From assembly GCA_027579435.1 (NCBI GenBank), contig JANBPK010000956.1, positions 1 through 64,000 of the forward strand: 64,000 nucleotides of DNA. The letters run 5' to 3'. Position numbers and translations under genes: made by a program. The stretch is from Candolleomyces eurysporus (lineage: Eukaryota; Basidiomycota; Agaricomycetes; Agaricales; Psathyrellaceae). Below are positions 21,574 through 33,068 of the stretch, one piece after another. Under the pieces are notes generated by a model. That model did not search any database, was not told the DNA's origin, and saw only the letters and a list, made by a program, of their open reading frames with translations. The number at the start of each line of letters is the position of its first letter. Within the stretch, counting starts at the first letter, position 1.

Positions 21574-22435
21574 ATGTCGCTTCCCGAAGGTCACCCCACA
21601 CTCCCAAAGGACGCTCAGGGTAAAACGTGTCCTGTGACGGGCGCATCTCATGAGTATCGTCCCCCACAAGAGGGTGACTCTCGCTCACCATGCCCTGCCT
21701 TGAACACAATGGCAAACCACGGCTACCTGTACGTTCCTCTGCTTCACTTGCTCTCGGTGCCCTCGTAAACATACGTGTTCTTCCTACAGCCCTCGAGACG
21801 GAAAACGTATCACTGCTTGGCAGATCGTCAAAGGCCTGAGGGAGTGCTACGGCCTCACAACCGGCTTCTCCATATTCCTTTCATACGTCACCTGGATTGT
21901 CCTTCGTAGAGTTGGTCCTGTCGACCTCTACGAAATTGGGAAGCACAACGCTGTCGAACACGATGCCAGCCTCGTGCACCACGACACACCCGCAGGCGAA
22001 ACATACGCCCCCATCGAAATCGACCGGGAACTCCTGGACGAGTTCGTGAAGGAGGCGCGTACGGAGGTTGAGGTCGATGTTCCCAGTAGTGATCCTGAGA
22101 AGCCGAAGAAGGAGAAGCTATCGCTGTTGACGATCGCCGACGTTGGACGGGCCCGCGTCCGCCGAGAGAAGCAATCACCGCCTCTCAGTAAATTCCACGC
22201 CGAAATCGCTCGCGGAGAAGTCGCTATCATTCTCGGAGTTTGGGAGACGAAGACGAAGGAGGTTACCGGGACCCGGATGGACTGGCTCAAGGTATGGCTG
22301 GGGGAGGAAAAATTGCCTGAAGGGTGGAGGCCAACCAAGCAGGTTGGCATGTTCGAGACAATGAAGCGTGCTAAGGGAATCAAGCTAGCTTCCGAGGCCG
22401 TTCGTAGCCAAGAAGGAGCAACACCGGAGCAGTAG
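21574..22435 (+). CDS. Heme-thiolate peroxidase (chloroperoxidase/UPO family), leaderless
   Basis: Heme enzyme of the Peroxidase_2 family that uses peroxide for halogenation or oxygen transfer. Exons 21574-21728 and 21790-22435 flank a 61-nt GTACGT...CAG intron; total 266 residues, a normal short-form length. The proximal motif is PCPALNTMANHGYL with axial Cys at residue 40. Residues 108-110 are EHD, the metal/acid-base motif of the chloroperoxidase-like group. A conserved HAEIARGEVAIIL with the probable distal Glu follows near 190. The N-terminus (MSLPEGHPTLPKDAQGKTC) is hydrophilic with no signal peptide, unlike secreted peroxygenases, so the product is probably intracellular. A hydrophobic stretch near 78-91 lies inside the fold. 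No frame damage. Confidence 0.93.
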
Positions 22436-23590
22436 GTTTGGAACAACTTGGGACGACCTTTTGCTATGATCACTCCTGATTCACTACTCATATCTTTGCT
22501 AATGTATCTATATCTCTAGCCATCTATTTTGTCCGTATTATTGTATATCATTTACACTTGATTTAGCACCTAACGTTGTGCTCAGATGATCGGCGTTAAG
22601 CAAAATGCAGCAATGGCGTCAGAGCTTGGTGTATTCTGGGTCCCGCTGCCATGGGCGCCGGTGTGAAACTGAAGCTTTTCATTCGTTCCAATCGGATCGT
22701 CTCTCAAGAAGAACGACGCTTTTTCTGATAAGAAAGAGGAAGCTCATCAGTGAGGTTCGCTGAGTTCTCGGTACGTTTGGAGGGGTACAAGATTATTGGT
22801 GCTCGACGCCCTCCACCGCGTCTGTGGCGGCCTCATCAGTCAATACGAAGAGCTTGAGCTTTATTCCTAGCCATGACGTGGTCCGATCTCCTACGACTGA
22901 GCATATCCATGAGCCTGAGTTTATTCTCAAACGATGCGGACTGGAGAGAAACGTCTGATCCGGAGGGTAGCAGTCAGGAGCGAGAAATTTAAAGCAGGCA
23001 TCCGATCTGGAAATGTCATGATACAGACGATTGGAGAAAATAAATGGCACCTCCTGGCCTTCCTTCTTTGGAGTCCATGACCAAGGAAAAATAATTGCCC
23101 CCAGAGCCCTCCAGTGCACCCACAAGGTAGTCCAGCTTCCCTCGAACGTTGATCTATTCGGCTCCCAACGTCACAGGTGACGAGTCACGAATCTGACGGT
23201 GATTAGGATCGGCGGCTCTAAAGAGGCATTTCTCAGAAGCAAGGTACTGAGAAGTATGTGGTACGTACCTACTGCAGGTACGCGGGATGAAATTGGATAC
23301 CGACCTGACACAATTCAGAAATGTTCACGAAACTCTGAATGGCCGCTCGCACTCCGGTTTGACGGGGAGAAGTATTCCTTCATGTTTCATTAACCCCGCA
23401 ATGTCAGCAATAGCTCTGGAACTTCTGTACGCATTACGTTGAATAAAAGAAAGGCAAGGACGATCTAACGGACATGGGTGTGGGGCTTGACGTTATGAAT
23501 ACAGGCCGAACTTATCAGCTAAAGGCATTGTTGTCGAACAACAGAACTCTATACATACCTTGTTCCCGAGTACTATGTAGCATGGAAGAT
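22436..23590. other. Intergenic, peroxidase to SDR1
   Basis: A minus-strand frame at 23125-22793 (110 codons) is the longest here and contains SWTPKKEGQEVPFIFSNRL. It has no recognised motif and no convincing start, so it is not called. Otherwise nothing seen. Confidence 0.4.
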
Positions 23591-24922
23591 TTACACGGGC
23601 CTGCCAAAATCCGTACTAAGAGTTACGTCCTTCCACCGCTCAAGATTCTGCAGATCATGGTCCAATCCTGCTTTGATAGATTTGAAGGCATCCGAACCGA
23701 GTACCAGGCTGGTCGGGGACTCCGAACTCGTCGTTGAGAAGGTGCCTGTCCCATGGACCAAGTCGACGAGGACTCGAGCGGCTTGAGACGGGTCGCCTGG
23801 TTGGATACCGTCATAAGCTAAAGAGAGACTCAAGTTTTGGATCGTTAGATAGATGCCCAGCACGCCGTGTTTGGTGGTGAATAGATCGCGAATAAATGGA
23901 CTCACATTGAAAGAGATTCGCCCCATCATTCGAAAGTTGCGCGTAGTCTGATATTCTTGAGGGCGTGGGCGCAAGTTTCTCCCCGCTTAAAATGGGCGTT
24001 CGAAAGTATCCAAAGTCGACGCAGATGCTACGTAAACCCAGAGGAGAGATTTCTTTGTGTAGGGAGCGAGAGATGCCTGCAAAAGGGATTGCTTTATTGG
24101 CTTCATATCCTTTGAAGGAGAGTCGTCTCGTACCTCTCATAGCCCATTTGGTTGCGCCGTAGATTCCTGAATACGGTAAACCTCTTACTCTCCGTCAGCA
24201 AACAGTGGAATACGCCTTCAGCTGAAAGAGGAGATGATCTACTCACAACCACCCAGCTGCCGAACCAGCCCACAGAATCGTTCCCGTCTTCCTCTGGCGC
24301 ATGAACGGTAAAAATGCTCGACAAATGTTGAGGGCGCCGAACAGATTCGTACTAAACAAACATCAAATGGATCAGTACTGCGATGATTCCGCGATCATAA
24401 ATATGAGTAGGTGAAAGGGTGATTTAGCTCACTTGAACTGGGAAACTGTCTCTTCAGGCGTGCATTCTTCTATAGTTCCAGCGAGGAGATAACCTGAATA
24501 AATATCACGCTCATCAGCACCCTTTAATTCGATAGACAGATTGCAAGTTCGTAGCTGGTATGCTCCTACCTGCGTTATTGACAACGATGTCGACCCTTCC
24601 GTAAATCTCCACAGCCTCCTTCGCATTTTCAGAAAGGCGTTCAAGAGAAGCCGTCACATCCAGCTCGAGAGTCACTGCACCCTTGTCCTTGAGGTCTGCT
24701 AGTTTCGAGACTGAGCTCCCTCGAGCGGTCGCAATGACGTTGTCTCCTCTGGAGAGAGCGGCATAGGCTAGCTCTCGGCCCAGCCCAGTTCTGTCACACG
24801 CAGTGTAAGAGATAGAAGCTAGGGTAGCCTATTGGCAAGTCAAGGGTCGGAAATAGCACGCACGAAGCTCCAGTTATGAGCCAAACGAGTGCCGAGTCTC
24901 GACTTGATGGACTCCTAGACAT
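23591..24922 (-). CDS. Short-chain dehydrogenase/reductase SDR1 (297 aa)
   Basis: Classical SDR that should use NAD(P)H on an unknown carbonyl or alcohol. Seven exons: 24922-24864, 24790-24570, 24493-24433, 24351-24247, 24183-24134, 24076-23906, 23817-23591. Their lengths sum to 894 nt. The cofactor motif TGASTGLGRELA spans intron 1; RGDNVIATARG is a basic NADP-type second strand. NNAG spans intron 2, followed by NLFGALN and the catalytic YGATKWA. The C-terminus ends near WKDVTLSTDF, as in fungal fatty-acid/oxidoreductase-type SDRs. One splice uses a plain AAG acceptor (24184). A TATTTAAA box lies about 85 nt upstream of the ATG. Closest relative in the window is SDR2 at 62.9 kb. Confidence 0.9.
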
Positions 24923-25199
24923 ATGGTAGCGGAGGTGTTGAACGGGGCAGGAAAAAATTAGTCTCTTCAACACCACTATTTTGCCAGAGAGGGTCAATTT
25001 AAATAGTACCATCCTGGCCGGAAAGCCTCCTTCGAAGTCATGGCACCTTTGTTCATTTCGGCATGGTGAATCTGGGGTCTGACTCAAAAGGTTTACGTCT
25101 TGCGGTCGATAGCAAAAATGTCGGTCCGAAAGGCTCTCTAATAGGGAGTCCTTTCCGTGCACCACAGTAGCGAGTGGATGCAGGTTTGTCTGGGGCAGC

Positions 25200-25480
25200 C
25201 CAACCGGATAGCCAAGATAGGACACCCGACTGTCCTGGGATACCTTCTAAGTATGACTGCGGATTTTTAATCGAGGGACAGAGTACCCACGACCTGAGAG
25301 AGTCGAATCGCATGGCAATGTAAGGCTTCGTAGTCTCTTGAGGGCACCCTCTTTCCGGCTTCAGTATCTCGACACCCTTTTCCTTCAATTCGAGCGACGG
25401 CCTCCGCGCATATGAATGATATGGGAATGGAGAGCCGATAGCCTAGAACAGCGCTTGGCGTCACTTCAAGTCGTTTCAAA
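25200..25480 (-). pseudogene. Relic of LRR-like gene (copy A, N-terminal part)
   Basis: The minus strand encodes LKEKGVEILKPERG and flanking peptides that align with LNEKGAVILELDRR near 28165. The relic ends where copy B continues into its leucine-rich part, so only the duplicated edge is kept. Not functional. Confidence 0.5.
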
Positions 25481-26910
25481 GATTAATTTACACGGGGAAG
25501 GGAACGATGATGAGGACGTACGGAGTACCAAGTTTGATGTACCTAGGAGCACACAATCATCTACGAAGCCGTGGGCTATGATTCATATGCCGATAGTCTT
25601 TCATACATATGCTTCTGCTGCGTACTAGTGTCCAAGAAAGGTCGTCCAAGCTTCCCGACAATAGTATCACCACCACAACCACGGCCCTATGCCTCCCTCC
25701 AGCTCCCATCCAACGCATCCTGGACCAAAAATTGATACCAGAAATACGCTATAGGCGAAGTAACCGCATGCCACATTGCATGCGCGTCTAGGACCCTAGC
25801 CCATAGAGGGAAGTCAAATACCTCGAGACCCGTAGCTGCCGTAGTAAGTGCTACAAACAGGCCGGCTTTCCAGGCGAATGGGGGCCTGTATATTTTAGGT
25901 CTGTTCGGGTACCGTCGTAAGATGAATATCGTTCTCAAGGGAAGAAAGTAGAATGTCCATAGGAGATTATGTAGTAATCCGAGGACGAGGCTGAAGATGG
26001 AGTTGTAGTAGTAGTTGAATCGGGGTTCGGAGGTTAGGTAGATGATGTGCCCCGTATAAGTGAGCAGGAAAATTATCGCTAGCAGAGGGTTGGGTGCTAG
26101 CGAGGATAGCAATGACGGCGCTTGTGGATTGGTGAGCTTACCCCCGCTCGGAAGGCGGTAGAGGTGGAAGAGACGGATGAAGGTGTAGTAGAGTGCGCTG
26201 AGGGTGGCGAGGGCTGCGGAGAAGTAGTCTAGTTTTTCTGTTATCGGGAAGTCTGTTGAAATAGGAATCGAAAAATTCAACAATTGGGCCTGCATCTCGA
26301 GATACTGATGTTGGGCAATATCGACATACCCCGTGTGTGGAACACCGCCGACCAAATCCACGCATTCATACTAAGCACCGCCCATACAAGGTATAGTTTC
26401 TTCATCGGATGGTCATTCGGTAGCCTCGTCTTAACAATCTTAAACCCCTTCCAGTGTGCCCATAAGTTGAACACCGAAAACACCACCGACGCAGGTTCCT
26501 GCATCCCAGCATACCGCCAAAACGGCCATTTGCCGTAGTATTGCTCCATGGGCCTCCCGGACGAGATGGCCTTGGCTGCAATAGAGTGCATGCAAGTGTA
26601 TTTGCAGTCATCCTGGCACGACCAGCGCATGAGGTACAACGAGAGTGGGATGGGTTCAGAGCCCCAGGTCGATATCCAGGTGCCATGGTTGGGGGCTTGG
26701 GGTTGGCATTTTGAGATCGCGCAGTTGGCGGTGCAGGTCGAGAATTCAAAGGCTTTGTCGCCACAGGATGCTATTGAGAGCTGGGGTANTATATAAGAGA
26801 AAGAGGAGGTATACAGGGAGAGCTTTTAAGGTGAACATCGACAACCTATGTTACCACGACAAGGCGATGAAAACATGGGAAAGCGGACTCTGAAGATTGG
26901 CTGCCGAGTC
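25215..26910. repeat. PER1 segmental duplication, copy A
   Basis: About 1.7 kb, homologous to 27975-29710 in the same orientation, including the PER1 gene, its intron and several hundred bases on the 3' side with blocks such as GAGGACGTACGGAGTACCAA. The gene part is about 90 percent identical by eye, the flanks less. Confidence 0.85.
25687..26838 (-). CDS. PER1: PER1/PGAP3-type GPI phospholipase, copy A
   Basis: Endoplasmic-reticulum/Golgi membrane protein of GPI-anchor lipid remodelling; the family removes the sn-2 acyl chain of the anchor. Exons are 26838-26330 and 26252-25687. The start MFTLKALPVYLLF begins a signal peptide; an upstream in-frame stop excludes an earlier ATG. The luminal Cys-rich part shows STCTANCAISKC, WSCQDDCKYTCMH and the family signature YYGKWPFWRYAGMQEPASV. 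The second exon has hydrophobic helices and the conserved late His in DAHAMWHAVTSPI. An N at 26788 within TATANTACC breaks the frame; copy B lacks this base, and dropping it gives an intact 357-residue frame. So it is probably functional. Confidence 0.85.
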
Positions 26911-26984
26911 TAAGCGGCACAGCTGTAATAGGCACCTCATCAGACCTTTGGATGCAAGAAGAACACACGGCCTCAATATATACG
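26839..26984. other. Short spacer upstream of PER1 copy A
   Basis: 5' flank of PER1 copy A; duplicated homology ends near 26910. Nothing else seen. Confidence 0.4.
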
Positions 26985-27185
26985 TTCTCTATATTCAGTA
27001 GATTACGCCGTCATATCCTCCAACTCGATTTGCCGACTCCCTTGAACGAGGTCACAAGGCTGGCAGAGGACGGGGTCATACAGTCTTCGAGCGCGTTTCC
27101 GCGGATGTTGTCCCTGTTTCTGATTTACTCTCTTGTGAAGATCTAGGTGTCCGTAGGCACGATGCCAGCATCAAAATTACGCGTT
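26985..27185 (-). pseudogene. PLAC8 last-exon relic
   Basis: Matches the last exon, 3' flank and the end of intron 2 of the PLAC8 gene at 35716-36428: IFTRE-IRNRDNIRGNALEDCM, with the in-frame TAA that replaces a Gly codon in the parent, then frameshifted remains of CQPCDLVQGSR. Because intron sequence beyond the exon (near 27150-27180) also matches, it is a DNA-level copy and not a retrocopy. Confidence 0.75.
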
Positions 27186-28200
27186 TGAGTTTGGCCATAC
27201 CCTCCCCCAGGTAGCACCAACGATATAGAGTCGATCTCGAGTCGCGTAAAAGGGAAGGTTTCGACTTGTTGCATAACCCGGCTTTGGTTCTTTGTGAATC
27301 CCAAATACCGCTTCTCCCATTGGGAGTACCTTTGATACAGCTAATACGCAATGTAGTATATGCTCCTGTCCCTTTTTAGATTTAAAAATAAGACAGTCAA
27401 CCGAAAATGGAGAGTTAATATTCCCTACAGTCAGCACCCGACTATCCTCGCTCTCCAAATCGAGTTCCTCCAACCCACATACAGCATCGCGTATGTGCAT
27501 CGCAATCGGAAGCTTCCCCTGCTACCCCCATAAATGTTGCAGATACCCCCCNTTTTTGGAAGCTATTTATCTGCTCCTGCAATGCAGGACCTCACAGCTG
27601 TTGGGTTTTTGGCACCAACCGGAGCCAACCTTGGATCCGCTTCCTCAAACGCCTTCACCTGGCTCCACAAACCCTCTGCGTCCCATGCATGTATGAACCT
27701 TACCTCCTCCAGCCGTTTTGACAGTCCCTTCGTCTGATTCTCCGCCAATTTCCACCAAGCCTTCCGTCCTCGACTGTACCATCCACATAAAAGCCGCTGG
27801 ATTGATGCCGGTCGGATACGAGAAGCCAACCTCCTCACGCCTGGATTTTGCAGCGTCAAAATCTTGAGTTGGGGAAAGATTGGACGAGGAGAGTTGACAT
27901 CGAGACTGAGCGCGCCAAGTCCATCCATATACCAAACCTTCAGGTCCTGAAGGTCCAGGTACCACACATTTTGACAAAGGGCAGAGATAGGACACCCGTC
28001 CAGCTTGAAAACCCTCTAAGTATGATTGCGGATTGCTAATTGAGGAGCAGCGTACTCGCGACCTGAGCAATAAAGCTTAAAGAATCGAATCGCATGACGA
28101 TGTATGGTTTCGCAGTCGCTTGAGGAGGCCCGTCTATCCAGCTCCAGTATCACAGCACCCTTCTCGTTCAATTCGCCATTTACATCTGGATGTCGAGCGA
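27177..28200 (-). pseudogene. LRR/F-box-like gene, decayed (copy B)
   Basis: The minus strand reads LNEKGAVILELDRR, then HAIRFFKLYCSGREYAA. A TAG near 28020 follows, and the same frame continues with VFKLDGCPISALCQN, VWYLDLQDLKVW and FPQLKILTLQNPGVRRLA, which has leucine-rich-repeat spacing as in fungal F-box proteins. A second block (27500-27177) has LEELDLESEDSRVL. An N near 27552 and frame changes separate the blocks. No F-box proper is visible. Family assignment is tentative. Confidence 0.4.
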
Positions 28201-29710
28201 CGACCCCCTCGCATCTGAATTATATGAGGAGGGAGAGACAATATCCTAGAGCAGTCCTTGGCTTCACTTCAAGTCATTTGATCAATTTACACGGGGAAAG
28301 GGACGACGATGAGGACGTACGGAGTACCAAGGTTCAATGTACTTAGGAGCAACCAACCGTCCAGCCATGGGATATGATTCATGCGCCGATAAACTTTCAT
28401 ACATATACTTCCGCTGCGTGCCAATGTCCAAAAATATCTTCAAGGCTTCCCGACAACAATATCACGACCGCAACCACTATACCTCCCTCCAACTCCCATC
28501 CAATGCATCCTGGACCAAAAATTGATACCAGAGATACGCTATAGGCGAAGTGACCGCATGCCACATTGCATGCGCGTCAAGGACCCCAGCCCATGGAGGG
28601 AAGTCAAACAGCTCAAGACTCGTAGTTGCAGTGGTGAGTGCAACGAACAAGCCCGCCTTCCAGGCGAACAGTGGCCTGTATTTTTTAGGTCTGCTCGGGT
28701 ACCGTCTTAAGAGTGATATCGAGGGAAGGGAGTAGAGTGTCCATAAGAGATTATGCAATAATCCGAGGACGAGGTTGAAGATGGTGTTGTAGGTGTAGTC
28801 GAATCGGGGTCCGGAGGTTAAGTAGGTGATGTGCCCCATATAAGTGAGGAGGAAGGCTATTGCTAGCAGAGGTTTGGGTGCTAGCGAGGATGCCAACGAT
28901 GGTGCGCGTGAATTGGTGAGTTTACCCCCACTCGGAAGGCGGTAGAGGTGGAAGAGACGGATGAAGGTGTAGTAGAGTGCGCTGAGGATGGCGAGGGCTG
29001 CGGAGAAGTAGTCTAGTTTTTCTGTTATCGGGAGGTCTGTAAAAATAAGAATCGAAAAATTCAACAATTGGCGTTGCGTCTCGAGAGATTGGTGACAGGC
29101 AGTGTAGACATACCTCGCGTATGGAACACCGCCGACCAAACCCACGCATTCATACTAAGCACCGCCCATCCAAGGTATAGTTTCTTCATCGGATGGTCAT
29201 TCGGTAGCCTCCGCTTGACAGTCTTAAACCCTTTCCAGTGTGCCCATAAGTTGAACACCGAAAATACCACCGACGCGGGTTCCTGCATCCCAGCATACCG
29301 CCAAAACGGCCATTTGCCGTAGTATTGCTGCACAGGCCTCCCAGATGAGAGGGCTTTGGCTGTGATAGAGTGCATGCAAGTGTATTTGCAGTCATCCTGG
29401 CACGACCAGCGCGTGAGGTACAACGAGAGTGGAATGGGCTTAGAGCCCCAGGTCGACATCCAGGTGCCGTGGTTGGGGGCTTGGGGTTGGCATTTTGAGA
29501 TTGCGCAGTTGGCGGTGCAGGTCGAGAATTCAAATGCTCTGTCCCCCGAGGATGCTAGTGAAAGCTGGGGTATATATAAGAAAAAGAGGAGGTATACAGG
29601 GAGACCTTTTAGGGAGAACATCGACAACCCATAGGTTACCACGAGTACGTAAGAAGGCAATGTCAATGAAATCATGGGAAATCGGACTTTGAAGATTAGC
29701 TGCCGAGCGG
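27975..29710. repeat. PER1 segmental duplication, copy B
   Basis: Second copy of the unit at 25215-26910; see that entry for the extent of similarity. Homology on its right side fades near the GCTGCCGAG sequence at 29700. Confidence 0.85.
28477..29624 (-). CDS. PER1: PER1/PGAP3-type GPI phospholipase, copy B (356 aa)
   Basis: Intact paralogue of copy A. Exons 29624-29114 and 29036-28477 flank a 77-nt intron with GTATGT donor, placed exactly as in copy A, giving 356 residues, close to the yeast length. The signal peptide starts MFSLKGLPVYLLFFLY. The Cys-rich luminal part, GKWPFWRYAGMQEP, and the DLPITEKLDYFSA start of the membrane part are all present. An ATG 17 codons upstream is in frame but has no counterpart in copy A, so the inner ATG is preferred. 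It differs from copy A by scattered substitutions and a short indel in the membrane region, with no disabling change. Confidence 0.9.
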
Positions 29711-32700
29711 CATGCTGAAGGCACGATCATTCGAACAACGGTCCTTCATATTCAAGATAGAAAAAACACACAGCGTTCAGTTATACATTCTATTCACTAT
29801 TGGTCGGGGTATCGATAAGGCTAATTTTTACTCTGCGACGCACTATTCTGTATGTCCGTGTTTCCTCTCACTCGCTCATTCACGCAATCGTTCCTCTCCA
29901 TTTATTTATGAGGATCCCAGTCCGTATCCATGCGTATTTCTACTCGTCCGGTGGCAATCTCCATCTCTATTGGTATCAACGCTCGCACCCCAGGGCCCTG
30001 GCAGCTGTTACGTCGGCGTGTCCTCTTAAACGACGAAAAAGTATGTATTTAGCCTCGTCCTACTGACTCACTCTCTCGCCGCTACTACCTTGTTAATAGT
30101 TGATACCTCAATGGTAAAGGTAGACGTCCTAACCTGCTCCAATCTAATTTCAACACTCGTTTGAACGGCATGCTTCGTGAGCCAAAGCTCTCCTTTCCAT
30201 CAGCACGGTATCAGTCGAGACTAAATCATGGCCAGTGGAGGTTGATTATCATAGACCTTCTTGATCCATGCGCGTTAGGCTCTCATTGTCCTCAATGCCA
30301 ATGAGTACCGGAGAGCTAACGGTGGCGGCTCTGGCTGGGACTTGACCAGATGCATAAAGTCAGTTTTGCCCCGCGATACTCGACCTGCCGATAAGACATA
30401 TCTGACATGAAACTCAGCGTATCACGGTTAGAGGTGGCTGGTAGTACATACTTGTTTCCACTGGGGGTATGCCTTCATCCGTCTCGATTTCGTGTCGGAT
30501 CCGGATCTGGCGTATTCCTCCACCCATCACATGAAGGGAGGGAGTCAGTCACACTCGACGAAAAACCGGATGGCATGGCATTTATCCCGTCCTCCAGTAC
30601 AGTGTTCGCGTTCGCCGACTTATACACAGCTACGAGAAGCACCCGCGTAGCCCGCTGAGTGAACTGGATTGAAACATAATGATACATCAGCAACAGCCTG
30701 GGTGAGCGACCGAGCTGAGCCGGGGCATAACGGCGACGTTTGCGATGTGGCGCAAGCAAACGTCTCCGCTGATCAACTTCGGGCACACTTGTATACCAAA
30801 GATAGCCCCTTCGCAGACGTCTCGGAATAGCTTATGGATGAAGAGGCTCAAGGTGAGATTGACGTATATCTGTGGTGCCGAGTGACCGATAACACGCAAG
30901 TCAGGGGAAACACGATGGATGTTGATGGTCTTGGCCCCTTCCAGCCCCTCGACAACATGTAAGTATTCCCGTGCAGAGAGAGAGTGGGCCGCTCACGACG
31001 GGCATGGCCGTGGTAGTCATGTGTCCTCACTTTTCACTGGTTATGAGACGCAAATGACTGCATTAATAAATCACCACGAGGACGAACAGCGTGGAGTGGC
31101 ACTGATTTCAACGCGCCACAGGGTTGCCCTAGTGTTGCCACGGGTTCGACCCGTCACGCCTGTCACAACCAAGTATTTTCATCCTCCCATTCTTGAAAGA
31201 ACATCTATCAATGTTGTAGATATACTAAAATGATCACCCAAATATTCTCTACAGTCCCATATTTATTATGCAGGGTGATCGCACCGTAGTGTGGATAAAA
31301 TTCAGCAAGTCAGTTTTGCGTGACAATCAGGTTGACCCACCCAACCCGTCAGAGGAGGACTGTTACCAACCATCAGTGCTTACAGGCTTTGTTTTGAAAA
31401 TATATGGAGAGCAGGTTCCGATAGTACTCTTCCCAAGACAATTGTCCATTTTCAATGCGTCCCCCTCTGTGGCATGTAATTCCAGTTTCAGTGCCGAAAC
31501 CCATGATATCATGCAACCCAACCCGTGGCAACACTAGGTTGCCCTCATTGATAGTTTTCACAATGGCTTGGGGTGGATTCAGAGCAGACTAAGATTGGCC
31601 ACGTTTGACCCGCCGGCGACAACTAATATTTGGAGGCCATCCGATAATCCTACCCGAGCAGTCGAAGAGGCCAGGGATAGTTTCCTCATAGTAGGACCGG
31701 CAGAATTCGACTGGAAATTTAAGCGCTAATCCTAGATCCGACCCAGAGGGTCAACTCAAAGCGCAGTAATTACCGGTAGTCAAGGTGTCAAGGTACCATT
31801 GTGTTGGCTCCTGGTTACACGACTTCGTTGTCCTTGCGGCCAAGTATGTATACGGAGAAGCAGCCCTAAGATGTCTCTTCATTCAACCTCTTTTTTCTCG
31901 GTGCTTCACGCCGCAGAATGGCGCCACATACATCATAGGATCGGAAGTATGATGAATGGGGTCAACATGGCTTATGTCCCTTTCACCCTGAATTTTTGTC
32001 CCCGTTCCGCGACATGCTCGATTCAAAAAGAAATGATCAATTCATGCCTTCTCCTGATTCATGACCGACCCGAGTCTCCTAAAGGTCTTCTACAGAGGCG
32101 ATTTCAACTTTACCGAACTCCTCGTGTCATTGAAATACGCTTGGAGTGTCAGAGATTCCGCTGATTTGGGTTCTTTTGGAATATTGTTTTCACCAGTGGT
32201 TGGGTCCCGACGCGACCCGTTCCTTATCTCGGATTTATACATGGGACATGAAGGATGCCACATGCCGGGAGTCAATTGTAAACCGCAGTCGCGAGCACCT
32301 TGTTCCAAGACATAAGATACATGCATAGGTGATAAAATCTCATTGCAGGGACATGAGTTTTGGGGTCGGGATGCAACCACTTGCACACCTTATGTGTAGC
32401 CAAATGGAGACAGAAGGCTTCTCAAAATGTCAAGGCGGTTAAGCGCCGGTGCCTAATTCATCGAGGTCTGGCTAGATCGGTATCTCGTTCGTGTTGGCTT
32501 CGAGATACTGAGCTGCGAATGCCGTTGAAAAGGCTGAAAACGACGTCTGGATACCGAGAAATTAGCTAGGCGGTGTAGTACGCATACCCGCGTCTCAATC
32601 GACGTACACGTGCACGAGTTTTCCAAGTTCCGAGTGTAATTCACGCGAGTACGATTTGTGGAACAGCTGTCATCAAGAGTGATATTAAAAATTCAACACG

Positions 32701-33020
32701 TTCCAGGGTCAATTTCAGGGTCAATCTTATCAATGGTTTTTGCAATGGCGCCGACTCAGAGCAGGGTATTATCAGCGGATTCCTATACCCTACAGTTGAT
32801 ACTTGAAGGTTATCGACAACCCTACCTGAGTAGTTGAAGGCTGAGTATAGTCGCTGCATGATAGTCTCGGCAGAATTGGATCGGAAGTTTTGGGCGCTTC
32901 TCCTTCGGTCAGTTCCGAGCCAAGAGAGTCAAGGACGAGGGGCGCGGTGATTCACTGGAACCCCAGAGATCTAATTGACTTGTTGTATTTCCAAGATCGA
33001 AGTCCCTTGCGGCTTGGGGG
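29625..33020. other. Gene-poor stretch upstream of the membrane-protein gene
   Basis: 3.4 kb without a recognised gene; no frame exceeds about 120 codons and none has a motif. The segment 31550-31790 resembles 32690-32965 (shared CAGAATT-GA-TGGAA and AGAG-GTCAA blocks), so a degenerate direct duplication of the upstream region of the next gene is likely. Confidence 0.45.
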
Positions 33021-33028
33021 TATATAAG
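33021..33028 (+). promoter_or_regulatory. TATA box of the membrane-protein gene
   Basis: TATATAAG about 45 nt before the ATG at 33069. Confidence 0.6.
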
Positions 33029-33068
33029 AGGGCTTTCCGAATGCTGGTGTTTGATATTGGCAAAACCC

